Source of the DNA: Moanibacter sp964542645
Lineage (GTDB): Bacteria > Verrucomicrobiota > Verrucomicrobiia > Opitutales > UBA2987
Length of the DNA: 64,000 nucleotides
Direction of reading: 5' to 3'
Assembly: GCA_964542645.1 (NCBI GenBank)
Contig: CAZIUG010000008.1
Span: forward strand, 186,001 to 250,000
Shown one piece after another: positions 35,425 to 45,338 of the stretch. Below the pieces are notes generated by a model, which was not told the origin of the DNA, ran no database searches, and worked only from the letters and a program-made list of their open reading frames with translations. The position numbers and the translations under genes were made by a program. How positions within the stretch are numbered: position 1 is the first letter of the stretch; each line of letters opens with the position of its first letter.

Positions 35425-36258
35425 CTAATATAGGATTCTCTGATCGCTTAGATCTTTGCCGCCAATAGATCGAGTTAGTGTTCCGCCTAGCACCTCTACT
35501 AGCTCTAAATCAGCCAATGCATTGATCACGTTAAATTGCGTGGGAAGGTCTTCCCATCTTGCACGATTCCACGTTAGATTCCCGTCTCCAACCGATTCTT
35601 CAAGTATTTTCCGATGCCCTCCAGAAACTGGAGTGATGACGGGGTAAGAAACATCAGGAACACCCCATTCGCCTGTCTTGGGAATGTACTTGTAATGAAG
35701 AGTCCCATCTATCGTATCGTCACCAGATTCGGATGCCGTCTCCACGGGCTTAGGAACGAGGTCAGATAAGGACATATTCATGAAATTAAAGCCTAACCAA
35801 CCAGCAGAACACTGGGCCTCTGTGCCCGAAATTTGGGGTTCGGGCAATTCACAGTAGATCTTAGAAAATCCTAGCTCCTCACGCCCGGTTAGAATGGGAT
35901 CAGTAAGATTTTCCCAAAGCACACTGAGAAAAGTTCCTCGGACATTATCCCGATCCCCTCTAAAGACTGCTGGGAAGCTCACGCCGAGAGTATTATAGCC
36001 CCTTCCCGCAAGCCATTCAATTTCCTTCATATAACTGGCTGAAACCGTTACAATCGGTTTCTCGTCAAGTTGAAAACAATCCGGAAGCAAACGCTCTAGT
36101 TGTTCGGCGTTACTAAGAAACGACACTGAGATTGATAAGGTCTTGGGATTATCAACACACTCGAACTTGCGACCATCTGGATGCTGACGAGGACCCATCA
36201 TTGGCCCAAAATGAGTCGGCATTCGATACATCTTCTTCGCAACGAATGAATAGGACAT
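35425..36258 (-). CDS. Acetoacetate decarboxylase-like protein
   Basis: A 277-residue member of the acetoacetate decarboxylase fold. The stretch SVLWENLTDPILTGREELGFSKIYCELP aligns with the family's active site: the Glu in LWE and the Schiff-base Lys in GREELGFSK. The N-terminal MYRMPTHFGPMMGPRQ also suits the family. Members of this superfamily act on varied keto acids, so acetoacetate need not be the substrate. It is convergent with the enolase-superfamily gene (24 bp) and 79 bp downstream of an SDR gene on its own strand, so it probably belongs to the same pathway. Confidence 0.75.
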   Translation of the reverse strand: MSYSFVAKKMYRMPTHFGPMMGPRQHPDGRKFECVDNPKTLSISVSFLSNAEQLERLLPDCFQLDEKPIVTVSASYMKEIEWLAGRGYNTLGVSFPAVFRGDRDNVRGTFLSVLWENLTDPILTGREELGFSKIYCELPEPQISGTEAQCSAGWLGFNFMNMSLSDLVPKPVETASESGDDTIDGTLHYKYIPKTGEWGVPDVSYPVITPVSGGHRKILEESVGDGNLTWNRARWEDLPTQFNVINALADLELVEVLGGTLTRSIGGKDLSDQRILY

Positions 36259-36337
36259 AATAATTTTTATTGTTCCAGAATAAATCTAAAAAGTCCCTTT
36301 CCGTCATCGTAGTAGAACTTCAAAACTCGTTAGACCC

Positions 36338-37150
36338 TTAGCCGTCCATAAGATTGTCAACCACAGACAACGGACTTCCGGCGAACAAACCCGCGTCAAC
36401 TGGGAGCACAACGCCCGACACCCATCGCGCCTCATCACTAGCAAGATAAACCGCGGCCCAGGCCACGTCCCATGCTGTTCCTTCAGTTCCGAGCGGAGAA
36501 ATTCGACGACGGAGCTCTCTATCTTCTTCTGAGAGACTGCTTACAAACGTTGTATGGATATGACCGGGCGCAATACAGTTAACCCTAATATTTTCCCGCC
36601 CGTGATGAACAGCGGTATGACGAGTCATCGAAATAATACCGCCTTTCGCTACTCCATATGGTACGTTAGGGCGAAACCCAGCTCGCATCCCGTCTATTGA
36701 CGAAATATTGATGATCGACCCACCTCCAGTCTCAGCCATGCGCCGGATTGCGTACTTACACATGAATGCCATTCCCTTCAATCCAACTGCCATCTGATGA
36801 TCCCATGCATCCTCCTCAACTTCAGTGATCCTCCCCGATCCATATGTACCCACATTGTTGAACAAGATGTCTAACCTACCAAAATAGGAGATCGCGGCTT
36901 CTACCGCAGCCCTGCATTGAGAGGCATTTGATACATCGGACTCGACAACCTCACCCTCCCCACCTTCATCTCTGATTCTAGCCAGAGTTCTTTCTGCATT
37001 ACCACTGTCCATATCCACTAATACGACTTTCGCACCTTCTCGGGCAAAGAGTATCGCGGTTGCACTGCCCGTCCCGTAAAGAGCATCATCTCCGACTTCT
37101 CGTGTTCCTGCTCCAGTTAAAATAGCTACTTTATCCTTTAGGCGGTTCAT
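36338..37150 (-). CDS. Short-chain dehydrogenase/reductase with extended coenzyme loop
   Basis: A 270-residue SDR. The coenzyme motif is stretched: ILTGAGTREVGDDALYGTG carries some nine extra residues compared with TGxxxGIG. The rest is standard: FNNVGTYG, INISSIDG, the catalytic Tyr-x-x-x-Lys in VPYGVAKGG, and a closing SGVVLPVDAGLFAG. The start ATG is 37150. It probably oxidises or reduces a sugar-acid derivative together with the neighbouring enolase-superfamily and decarboxylase-like genes. Confidence 0.88.
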   Translation of the reverse strand: MNRLKDKVAILTGAGTREVGDDALYGTGSATAILFAREGAKVVLVDMDSGNAERTLARIRDEGGEGEVVESDVSNASQCRAAVEAAISYFGRLDILFNNVGTYGSGRITEVEEDAWDHQMAVGLKGMAFMCKYAIRRMAETGGGSIINISSIDGMRAGFRPNVPYGVAKGGIISMTRHTAVHHGRENIRVNCIAPGHIHTTFVSSLSEEDRELRRRISPLGTEGTAWDVAWAAVYLASDEARWVSGVVLPVDAGLFAGSPLSVVDNLMDG

Positions 37151-37405
37151 TTGTTAATCACGGTTCAGTCTCTTAGTTAGTCGAACATTGACCTGACGAA
37201 AATCCCAAAAATGAGAGACCCAGACTAATAAGAGAGCCTGGTGTCCATAAGTCAAATCCACATCCGAAGGAGGGGACGGAGAAAAGCAATAGATCCCCTT
37301 GTGAATCTCTAGGAAGGAAAACTGGATCCACCTAATGCCTGCACTAGTAATCCTAAACTTAAGTAAAAATCTCATCGAGGTCTTATATGGTAGCACTCGG
37401 TGAAA

Positions 37406-39751
37406 CTAAAACTCATACTCGAAGCCAGCCCAAACACCAAAAGGCGGCCCGGGAGCCAAGAATCTAGGATTATCGAAACCCTCTTCCAAGACTTCACCGG
37501 GTTCACCCAGAAGACCAAAAGTCTCGTATATCGAATCCAGCAGATTATCGACCTTCCAGAAAACCGACAGCGATTGAGTTAATTCATAACGTCCAAAAAA
37601 ATCGAGTACTACGTACCCATCTATTGAGGCAAGGGCATTCATTTCATCTCCCCGAAGGTATTGCCCAGAAATGTATGAGGCATCGGCACTGAGACTGAGA
37701 TCATTTCTAGGTTCCCATTTAATACCCGCCTTTAGATTGTGCCGAGGAATTGAAGGAATGCGGTCACCTCTCCCCACATTGATATCACCGCTAGCACTTG
37801 AATTAGGATGATGGGGACTGCTTGAGACGAAGCTACTTTTGAATTCAGCCCTAAGATAACTATAGTTAAAATGCCACTGAATGCTTTCGAGATCTCCTCT
37901 CAGACGAAATTCTATTCCCTGCCGAAGTGTATTTCCGATATTGTCAAAGAAACCTTGGTTACTTGTTACACCACCGGTGCTGATAAAGATAATGTCATCC
38001 TTGTTCTCGGATCGAAAAACCCCGACCTGCAATTCAACTGAATCTCTGATCTGGCCCCGAAAACCCCCTTCCAATGTATCTGTTCGCACCTGCTCGAGCG
38101 GCGGATCTGCTAGAAAGGAGTTCGGTAGGTTACAGGGGGCATCCGGATTAGCACAAGCCAGCTCAACAGGAGTGGGGACACGATTAGATTGGCTGAAGTT
38201 GAAATAGAAACCTATATCCGGAAAAATGTCGTGGGTGATTCCAGCTGAGAAATTGAATCGATCAAAATGATGATCACCATTTAGATCTGGTGTATTACCC
38301 GTAATATCACGTATTAGAACATTGGAATTATTGTACCGTCCAGAGACCGAAATATTCATTGCTTCAGAAAAATAAAAAGTATCCCAAAAGTAGAGAGACC
38401 AGGTCTCTGTTCGGGTCTTTATTTCGACTTCTTCTTCGGGCACGAAAAGCCCTGTTCTAATCGTTCCCCTATCGTCGGTCAATTGGCTCAGTTCAACTTG
38501 GGATTCGAATCTACTAGTCCCTCGATCAAAACTTCCTCCGAAAATAAATTGGTTCTCATTTATTCCGATTTCCTTGGCTAAGATTGTCTGCAACGATCCC
38601 CCATAGCTCTCTTGATCTCGCCGACTAATATTATTTATGGCATCGAATCCAGCGCTGGCGAAACCTCCAGCCTGATCGAGAATGGGGACTTCTCCCGAAC
38701 TTCCTATTCTATCACATAAATATTCGTTTCCCGGATCTCCAATGCATTCTTCGAATACGGATCCGTCTCCGTTAAAAGAATCTGTATCAGTAGCTCGAAA
38801 ATAAGCGGTACCCGAAAAATGGAAATCTTTCGCAACGGCTCTATCCCATTCAGCAGAAAACATCGAAAGGGCATTCTCTGTGATATCCGGATGCGTAAAA
38901 ACAGCACTGCGGTCATTTTCAAGGAGCTCGATCGGAGATGCTCCATTCCCTTTGAGTTCTGTTTTTCCAGCTGAAAAATTGAGGTTTAAGAAACTGGACT
39001 CATCCCGCCAACTGAATACACCCATAAAGTTAGAGGCTTCTGATTCAGAGAAATCTCGCCACCCGACCTCTTGAAAATGGTGCGCGGCAACATAGTAACC
39101 AAATGCCCCTTTATTTGCACCACTCTGAAACTGGGCTGACAAGCGTCCAAACGAACCGCCATATAATTTAATGTGGTTCCCGGGGTGAGAGAAGCCGTTC
39201 TTTGTTCGAATCGATATCGCACCCCCCAATGTATTCAATCCAAACATCGGATTTGATCCCGCCATTACATTGACGCTGCTGATTCCCACGAGAGGGATCA
39301 GGTCCCAATTCACCGTGTCACCAAAGGGCTCATTCATTCGAATACCGTTCTGAAAAACAGCAAGTCCTTGAGGTAATCCAAGTATCGGAGAAGAGGTAAA
39401 CCCTCGGAACTGAACATTTGGCTGCATCGGGTTCCCCTGCGCATCATTGATGAGAAAGCTACCAAGCGCCCGGTTCATGACATCGGTTAGACCCAAACTC
39501 AACGACCACTTTAGTTCCGTCTCTGTAATCCGTAGGACGGATGAAGGCATATCTCTGGGATCGATACCTACACTATGGGTAGGTGTAATATCAATTACTT
39601 CCATCGATTCGAGAATCTCAACTTTATCATCGCTTTCTAGTTCACTCCCTTCGAGGTATGCAGTAAAACTTACTGAGACCATCACCAAAACCCGGATCCA
39701 CCGATTCCGAATTAGGAATGCGTTGAATTGTAAACTTTGCAACATGGCCAT
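37406..39751 (-). CDS. TonB-dependent outer-membrane receptor
   Basis: A 781-residue receptor. A signal peptide (about 1-35) precedes a possible TonB-box region (SMEVIDITPTHSVG). The plug domain has QPNVQFRGFTSSPILGLPQG, VFQNGIRMNEPFGDTVNW, VNVMAGSNPMFGLNTLGGAI, then a beta-barrel ending in the aromatic C-terminal VWAGFEYEF. Two Cys-containing loops (ECIGDPGNEYLCD; ACANPDAPCN) lie in extracellular parts. The substrate is unknown; no regulatory RNA was found upstream. It lies between an SDR and trkH on the minus strand. Confidence 0.92.
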   Translation of the reverse strand: MAMLQSLQFNAFLIRNRWIRVLVMVSVSFTAYLEGSELESDDKVEILESMEVIDITPTHSVGIDPRDMPSSVLRITETELKWSLSLGLTDVMNRALGSFLINDAQGNPMQPNVQFRGFTSSPILGLPQGLAVFQNGIRMNEPFGDTVNWDLIPLVGISSVNVMAGSNPMFGLNTLGGAISIRTKNGFSHPGNHIKLYGGSFGRLSAQFQSGANKGAFGYYVAAHHFQEVGWRDFSESEASNFMGVFSWRDESSFLNLNFSAGKTELKGNGASPIELLENDRSAVFTHPDITENALSMFSAEWDRAVAKDFHFSGTAYFRATDTDSFNGDGSVFEECIGDPGNEYLCDRIGSSGEVPILDQAGGFASAGFDAINNISRRDQESYGGSLQTILAKEIGINENQFIFGGSFDRGTSRFESQVELSQLTDDRGTIRTGLFVPEEEVEIKTRTETWSLYFWDTFYFSEAMNISVSGRYNNSNVLIRDITGNTPDLNGDHHFDRFNFSAGITHDIFPDIGFYFNFSQSNRVPTPVELACANPDAPCNLPNSFLADPPLEQVRTDTLEGGFRGQIRDSVELQVGVFRSENKDDIIFISTGGVTSNQGFFDNIGNTLRQGIEFRLRGDLESIQWHFNYSYLRAEFKSSFVSSSPHHPNSSASGDINVGRGDRIPSIPRHNLKAGIKWEPRNDLSLSADASYISGQYLRGDEMNALASIDGYVVLDFFGRYELTQSLSVFWKVDNLLDSIYETFGLLGEPGEVLEEGFDNPRFLAPGPPFGVWAGFEYEF

Positions 39752-39807
39752 GTCTTGGATCGCCGAACCGATAAAGATGTTCTATCCAGATTTGTATCCA
39801 CGGATTC

Positions 39808-41286
39808 TTAGTAAAACCTCCGCCATAATGCGGGCACAAACAGAACTAAAACTGGGAAGAGCTCGACCCTTCCCATAATCATAAGAAGAGAGAGAAACAA
39901 CTTAGTGAGTCCTCTCAACTCACCGTAGTTTTGAGCGGGACCAACTTCTGAAAATCCAGGGCCAACGTTGAACAAACAGGCAATTGCAGCCGAGAATGTC
40001 CCTTTCATACTGAATCCTGGCTCCAGGTAAGTCACAATCAGCATACTTGCGAAACACAGAACGATGGTCAGTACAATATAACCAGAAATCGATACTTTTG
40101 TCTCTGTATCGATGGTGCGGCCGCTTATCTTGATTTGGCGGAAAAGCCGAGCACGAAAGGCCGTCTCGATCTGCAAAAGGCAGATACGGAAAGCAGCAAC
40201 AACTCGGACTATTTTAAGTCCACCGGCAGTTGATCCACTACAGCCACCAATCAACATGAGCACCAACAAAACAGCATGAGTTGTCTCCGACCAGACATCG
40301 AAGTTGGCCGAACTATATCCCGTCGTGGTTAGTATTGATACGGTCTGAAAAAGGCTCTTCCTGATTAACGTATGAAATCCTTCCATACTAGTCTCCTCGA
40401 GGAGGGGCTCTGCCACAAGCAATGTTGCGATAAGTGCAATTACTAGGAGGGACTTTACTTCGCTGTTTCTCAACAGCACACGGAAATCACCCTGAAAAAC
40501 ACGCACCACAACCAGAAAGCTCATCCCTCCCAACAACATAAAGAAGATTACGGTCCACTCAAAAGTGGCATTGTCGAAAGCACCGATACTCGCCGTCCTT
40601 GTACTAAAACCCGCCGTGCTTACCGTCGTGAACATATGGCAAATGGCATCGAACCAATTCAATCCACAGAAACGATAGGCCACCGCACAGATCGCTGAGA
40701 GACCAAAGTAAAGATACATTATATGCAATATACCAGTCCGCACTCTTGGTGAATCCAACTCCGTCGAACTAGCAGAAGACTCACCTGAGAATAATATTTT
40801 GGCCCCAACACCCAAAAAGGAGAGAAGAGAAACAAAAAACACCACAATTCCAAGTCCACCGATCCATTGACTAATAGCACGCCAGAATAGAAGACTGCGG
40901 GGAAACCCTTCGAGGCCACTGAATACTGAAGCGCCCGTCGTAGTAATACCGGAGGTTGACTCAAAAACCGCATCCGCCAATGAACAATCTGGAAGGATTA
41001 AGTAATAAGGTAGCGCACCAACCAGACTGGCGAGTATCCACCCCAACCCAATAACCGTTATCGCCTCCTTCCGAAGCATTTTCATCTCTCCCTCTCGGCT
41101 CATTAGTTGAAAAGCAACCGCCAAAGAGGCAGAAATCGCGATACTCATGGCAAAACCTCGAATGGCGTTCCCTTCCCTCCCAACATCACCATCGAAGAAA
41201 AAAGCAATGCCAAGGCTAACCGCCATCGCCACACACAAGGCTGTTAGTATGATACCGAGCAACCGCAAGATGATGGCGTAATTCAC
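39808..41286 (-). CDS. trkH: Potassium uptake protein TrkH/KtrB family
   Basis: A 492-residue membrane protein with four repeated M1-P-M2 units. The selectivity loops are visible as ESTSGITTTGASVF, TTVSTAGFSTR, SILTTTGYSSANF and FNVGPGFSEVGPA, each with the key glycine. It forms the pore of a potassium importer that needs a TrkA-type regulator, which is not in the window. The start is a GTG at 41286 with AAGGAG very close, so the exact start is uncertain. It is 56 bp upstream of the receptor gene on the same strand. Confidence 0.93.
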   Translation of the reverse strand: MNYAIILRLLGIILTALCVAMAVSLGIAFFFDGDVGREGNAIRGFAMSIAISASLAVAFQLMSREGEMKMLRKEAITVIGLGWILASLVGALPYYLILPDCSLADAVFESTSGITTTGASVFSGLEGFPRSLLFWRAISQWIGGLGIVVFFVSLLSFLGVGAKILFSGESSASSTELDSPRVRTGILHIMYLYFGLSAICAVAYRFCGLNWFDAICHMFTTVSTAGFSTRTASIGAFDNATFEWTVIFFMLLGGMSFLVVVRVFQGDFRVLLRNSEVKSLLVIALIATLLVAEPLLEETSMEGFHTLIRKSLFQTVSILTTTGYSSANFDVWSETTHAVLLVLMLIGGCSGSTAGGLKIVRVVAAFRICLLQIETAFRARLFRQIKISGRTIDTETKVSISGYIVLTIVLCFASMLIVTYLEPGFSMKGTFSAAIACLFNVGPGFSEVGPAQNYGELRGLTKLFLSLLMIMGRVELFPVLVLFVPALWRRFY

Positions 41287-41565
41287 TCCTTATAAACCTT
41301 TCGGTTGTTATCTTAGGGCCGTCCTGGAGTAGGTACACCCCTCCCAACGACCCTTAGCAAAAGAAATCTTTTGGTCTTTGCAATTCGCAACAGATCCAAA
41401 CTTTGGACTGCTGTTTGAAAAAATATAAATTTCGTTTAGGCGAGTCGAAAGACTCTCTTAAGAAGCCATATACATGGAATTACCAAATAATTATTACCAC
41501 AAATTAAAACTCTTTTATTGAAAAGGATGCGAACAAGCTTCCTATAATCTCTCGCATTCTCTGGG

Positions 41566-43953
41566 CTAAAGGAAGATTCGGAATTGTGCTTCCATCCGAA
41601 AAGGCAGATCACGGCCTATAAATACGTTACTACCAAATTCGTCACCGTTGTGCGACCAGTTGGGTTCATCTGTGAAATTTAGAAAGCTGAGGGACGCCTC
41701 CCACCTCCGGTTCTTCAACAGCACAGAACCATTGAGTCCGAACTGTGTTGGAATGGTATATTGTCGCAATAAGTTTCCACTTTGAGGTGATTGCACACTC
41801 CCCCACAATCTAAATCCAAAACCCTTAATTGATCTCCAAGAAGTCCCTAAATTAAGGGTCCATTTCGATATGCCCGAAATTATGTGATTGCCCGGATTTA
41901 TCTGGCCGTCATCTCCAATCAAGTTCGGGTCAGCATTTTGAGCGATGACGGGGAAACCAAGACTCTCAGGGGTCAAATAAAGTCCGTTTAAGTCAACTCC
42001 ACCAAGAACGAATGGTGATGCATCTCTATAATGACCTGACATATAGGTTAAATTGGCCAGGAGATAAAATCGTTCCACCGGCTGGTAGACGGCTTCGAAT
42101 TCCAATCCACTGACTCTTATTCCAGTCTTTCCTCCCCCTAGCTCGGAACGGTATCGGTCCTGCCGGAATCCAGTTGTAGCAATGTATAGACTGTTCTCCA
42201 ATAAGCTTAATTTAACCCCACCTTCAATTAGTTCGCTTTGGTTTTTAAAGTCCTCTTTATCGATCACCCCTTCTCCCCCAAGCATGATCGCTCCCCCTCC
42301 ACTGCTTCCATCAACTGCATGAGTGAGGTTGTATGTTGTGTAGATTGATAGTCCATCTCTTGCTTTGAAGGTTAGGCTCACATTGTAATCCCCACTATAG
42401 AAAACACCGCTGTCCCTCCAGGCACTGTCTGCTCCTAAAGGAGGCAGCGGGTCTAAAACATTTGCATTGTAGGAATTCCCGCGGAGTCCATAGAGGATCT
42501 GGACGCGATCAGCGTAAGAGACCTCGTGTTGCCAAAATACAGCTGGATGCCACACTTCAGAATGTGAGGTTTCTGGGATACCCTCTTCAGCTCCAAAAAA
42601 AAGGCTGCCTCCAGGACCGGGTTGTCCCCACAAACCGATGATATCTTCCGCCCTAAAAGGTGGGCCGATCGAGATATCGTAGCCATAGGGGTAATAGTTG
42701 AAATAGTTCATGTAAGCCTCAGTATCTTCGTATCGGATACCGAAACCTAAAAGAAGACTGTGGCCGATCTCTCCCCCATCAAATTTCTTCTCCCATTCGT
42801 TGCGAGTTTCGAAAGTCAACTGTCTAACGTATTCAGTATAAGAAAAATCATGATGACGTCTTCGATTCACTCGTTCAACGAAAGTTCGATTCACAAGGGT
42901 AGAACTTTGGTCTAAGGACAACCTGCTGATTACCTGAACACTCCCTAAGTTCACATTGCTGTAGTCACCCGAGGAAAGAAGGGTGTACTGGGGATCAAAT
43001 CCAGTTGTACCGGACACCTTAGTTCGGATTGAAAACCCATCAGGCGCGTTTATAGCCGGATCGGTTAACTCCCCTTTAAGATACCGATTCCTCAATATCA
43101 GGCCATCGTAGGGCCGATTGACGCCAAGTAACTGCGGAACTCCTTGCCAGACATATTGGCCATCAAAGTCTATCTCCAACTTGGAGGTAGGTTTCCATTT
43201 TAGCGCCAAATATAAATCTTGATAATCTTCTCTTCCCCCATTTCGGTGAAAAAAAGTTTGGTTCTCCTGCCCTTCATAACTGATCCGAAGACCTAGTTTA
43301 CCTCGACTTAGAGGAAGGTTCCGGTCGAATTGAAAAGAAGAGTCAAGGTAGGAATCGTGCCCCGGCACCCAAGATCCAATATTAGCTGTGACCTTAATTG
43401 CATGCTTATCCAAATTCGGCTTCTTCGTAACGTAATTGACATAACCGCCACTGTAGAAACCAGGACCCAAGCTCACCGTTCCAGGCCCACGCACCACACT
43501 GATTGACTCCACGCTATTAAAACTGGGGTCGAACCCGAATTCATTACCGCTCCGCCTCTGACCGTTAACATAGAATTCCGCTACATCCCCCCGAATGTGG
43601 GGAGTTGTATTATTGCCATAACTAGAGGGAGACTGTGCACTTGGACTGAAAGGGATAATCTCCTGCACACTGTCCACGGATCGGTCCTGAAAAAGCTCAG
43701 GAGGAATCAGGGAAACCCCTCTAGGTATAGATAGAAGATCTCTTTCCCAGCCATAGACAGATCCAATTGGATGAGCCAATGGATTAACAGAAATCTCTTG
43801 AGCCACCCCTCCAACGACATATTCCTGAAGCTCCTTTATGTCACTTTCTTTTGCCTTACTATCCCCACTTACGGAAACATCACTCGCCACAAGCAAACTA
43901 AGTAAAACAAAATAACCTAGTAGGTCCCCTAGAAAAGTTCTCTCTTTCATCAT
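41566..43953 (-). CDS. TonB-dependent receptor under TPP riboswitch, probable thiamin-compound transporter
   Basis: A 795-residue outer-membrane receptor. A hydrophobic N-terminal segment serves as signal peptide. The plug shows TPHIRGDVAEFYVNGQRR, ISVVRGPGTVSLGPG and GGYVNYVTKKP, like FecA/siderophore-type plugs. The barrel ends in MEAQFRIFL. The frame can be read from a TTG at 43980, but ATG codons at 43953 and 43950 start a proper signal peptide. A TPP riboswitch lies 56 bases upstream of this start on the same strand, so thiamin, its phosphate or a precursor is the likely ligand. That is inference from regulation, not from the barrel sequence. Confidence 0.9.
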   Translation of the reverse strand: MMKERTFLGDLLGYFVLLSLLVASDVSVSGDSKAKESDIKELQEYVVGGVAQEISVNPLAHPIGSVYGWERDLLSIPRGVSLIPPELFQDRSVDSVQEIIPFSPSAQSPSSYGNNTTPHIRGDVAEFYVNGQRRSGNEFGFDPSFNSVESISVVRGPGTVSLGPGFYSGGYVNYVTKKPNLDKHAIKVTANIGSWVPGHDSYLDSSFQFDRNLPLSRGKLGLRISYEGQENQTFFHRNGGREDYQDLYLALKWKPTSKLEIDFDGQYVWQGVPQLLGVNRPYDGLILRNRYLKGELTDPAINAPDGFSIRTKVSGTTGFDPQYTLLSSGDYSNVNLGSVQVISRLSLDQSSTLVNRTFVERVNRRRHHDFSYTEYVRQLTFETRNEWEKKFDGGEIGHSLLLGFGIRYEDTEAYMNYFNYYPYGYDISIGPPFRAEDIIGLWGQPGPGGSLFFGAEEGIPETSHSEVWHPAVFWQHEVSYADRVQILYGLRGNSYNANVLDPLPPLGADSAWRDSGVFYSGDYNVSLTFKARDGLSIYTTYNLTHAVDGSSGGGAIMLGGEGVIDKEDFKNQSELIEGGVKLSLLENSLYIATTGFRQDRYRSELGGGKTGIRVSGLEFEAVYQPVERFYLLANLTYMSGHYRDASPFVLGGVDLNGLYLTPESLGFPVIAQNADPNLIGDDGQINPGNHIISGISKWTLNLGTSWRSIKGFGFRLWGSVQSPQSGNLLRQYTIPTQFGLNGSVLLKNRRWEASLSFLNFTDEPNWSHNGDEFGSNVFIGRDLPFRMEAQFRIFL

Positions 43954-44009
43954 GTAACTTGTAGTAGGCCACACCGACAAAGGATAAAACTGATTGCCTC
44001 AAAAGCTTA

Positions 44010-44105
44010 GTTCTCCCTACGCCGGCATGACCCGGATCAGGTTCCAAGGGTTACTGGTCGCTTACACCAAATTCTCAGTCCCTCCCAAGGGACACCCCGT
44101 GAACG
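44010..44105 (-). promoter_or_regulatory. TPP (thi-box) riboswitch
   Basis: Reading the minus strand from about 44105: ACGGGGTG, then GGGACTGAGAA (the conserved CUGAGA loop), then ACCCTTGGAACCTGATCC, then GGGTCATGCCGGCGTAGGGA. These are the P2-P3 and P4-P5 consensus segments of the TPP riboswitch, in order and with normal spacing. It precedes the TonB-dependent receptor start by 56 bases. No hairpin with a T-run follows, so control may act on translation. Confidence 0.95.
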
Positions 44106-44461
44106 CTCGGAATTCTGAATCGATCTTAGTTGAAAAATCAAGCCTAACTGTAGGAAAATAAAGGGACCATTCTTTGTCAGCTTTTTTGCTTCTGCCTTGT
44201 ACCACAAGGCCAGATGGATTATCTTCCATTATTTGTAGGATGCACAGCTAATCCCTACGTATTAGAATCCAACAAAATAAATCTCACCTAAAACCCCAGT
44301 TTCAGCTTCACCGATTAACTGAAAGACGGAACAAGCAAAAAGTTGTTAATGAGCATATCTTCCAACTTTGATCAGTCATCGAGGTCGAAAGTTGTTTTCT
44401 GGAAATCTATATCTGATTGATCCTCGATTGTCGGTGAAGTCTCGCTGTCAATTGGCTGCGA
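44106..44461. other. Intergenic region upstream of the TPP riboswitch
   Basis: About 356 bp between the SDR gene end and the riboswitch. It must hold the promoter of the riboswitch transcript; I see no convincing -35/-10 pair, no RNA gene and no protein-like frame. Confidence 0.45.
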
Positions 44462-45247
44462 CTATACTGAATGCGAAAGATAATTCGTCCGCCCCCCATC
44501 CACCACCAACACCTGCCCCGTGATAAAGGCCGATTCATCGGATGCGAGAAACAAAGCGGCATGAGCAATCTCATCCGGCTCGCCTATCCTCCCAAGCACT
44601 GAATTTTTCCCATAGCCCTGAATTTTCGCTTTAATTTCCGTCGGATCCTTTTCCGGCATCCCCATATCTGTCCGGATTAGACCGGGTGCAATAGCATTAA
44701 CATTGATGTTGTAGCGGCCGAGTTCGAATGCAGTTCGCTTAGTAATCAAAATCACCGCCGCCTTAGTCGTGCCGTAACCGCTACTACCTTCAATTGAAGT
44801 TCCCAAGCCCGCGATCGAGGCCAGATTCAGGATTTTCCCGTAACGACGCTCAATCATTCCCGGAATAACCTCAGCCGAAAGGCGGACCAATCCATGGACA
44901 TTCACTTGCATAAGTCGCTCCATGTCCCCCATCTTCGGATCGGCCAGTGAAGTCTCTAGGTAAATACCTGCATTGTTAACCAATATGTCAATAACCTCAA
45001 AATGCTCCCATACTCTTTTCACAAAATCTGGAATTGCGTCGAGGTCTCCTACATCGCCCTGGATGGCGACCGCCTCTCCACCCAATTCCTTGATAGCCTT
45101 GCAAACCTCCTCAGCCATCTCCCGATTCTTCCGGTAATTAACCGCCACTAAAGCACCTTCCTCAGCGAAACGGAATGCGATAGACCGTCCAATACCTCTT
45201 GACGCTCCCGTCACCAAAGCCACTCTACCTTTAAGTCGTTTAGCCAT
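44462..45247 (-). CDS. SDR oxidoreductase, FabG-like
   Basis: A 261-residue classical SDR: VALVTGASRGIGRSIAFRF, DILVNNAGIYLET, ILNLASIAG, the catalytic Tyr and Lys in SGYGTTKAAVILITKR, and ITGQVLVVDGGRTN at the end. The ATG at 45247 has AAGGA upstream and gives MAKRLKGRVALVTG, so the 23 extra residues of the longer frame are rejected. It is divergent from the TIM-barrel isomerase-like gene, 91 bp away, which suggests joint regulation in sugar metabolism rather than fatty-acid synthesis. Confidence 0.9.
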   Translation of the reverse strand: MAKRLKGRVALVTGASRGIGRSIAFRFAEEGALVAVNYRKNREMAEEVCKAIKELGGEAVAIQGDVGDLDAIPDFVKRVWEHFEVIDILVNNAGIYLETSLADPKMGDMERLMQVNVHGLVRLSAEVIPGMIERRYGKILNLASIAGLGTSIEGSSGYGTTKAAVILITKRTAFELGRYNINVNAIAPGLIRTDMGMPEKDPTEIKAKIQGYGKNSVLGRIGEPDEIAHAALFLASDESAFITGQVLVVDGGRTNYLSHSV

Positions 45248-45338
45248 AGGGTCCTTATCTCCTTTTATTGATTTGGAAACAATTCTAGAGTCTAAATAAA
45301 AGGATGAATGATCCACTGTCCACTCTTCACTTCCCCCT

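Noticed and set aside
37154..37396. 80-codon open frame between the SDR and TonB receptor genes
   Set aside because: No ribosome binding site, no protein-like composition and no family similarity; treated as spacer.
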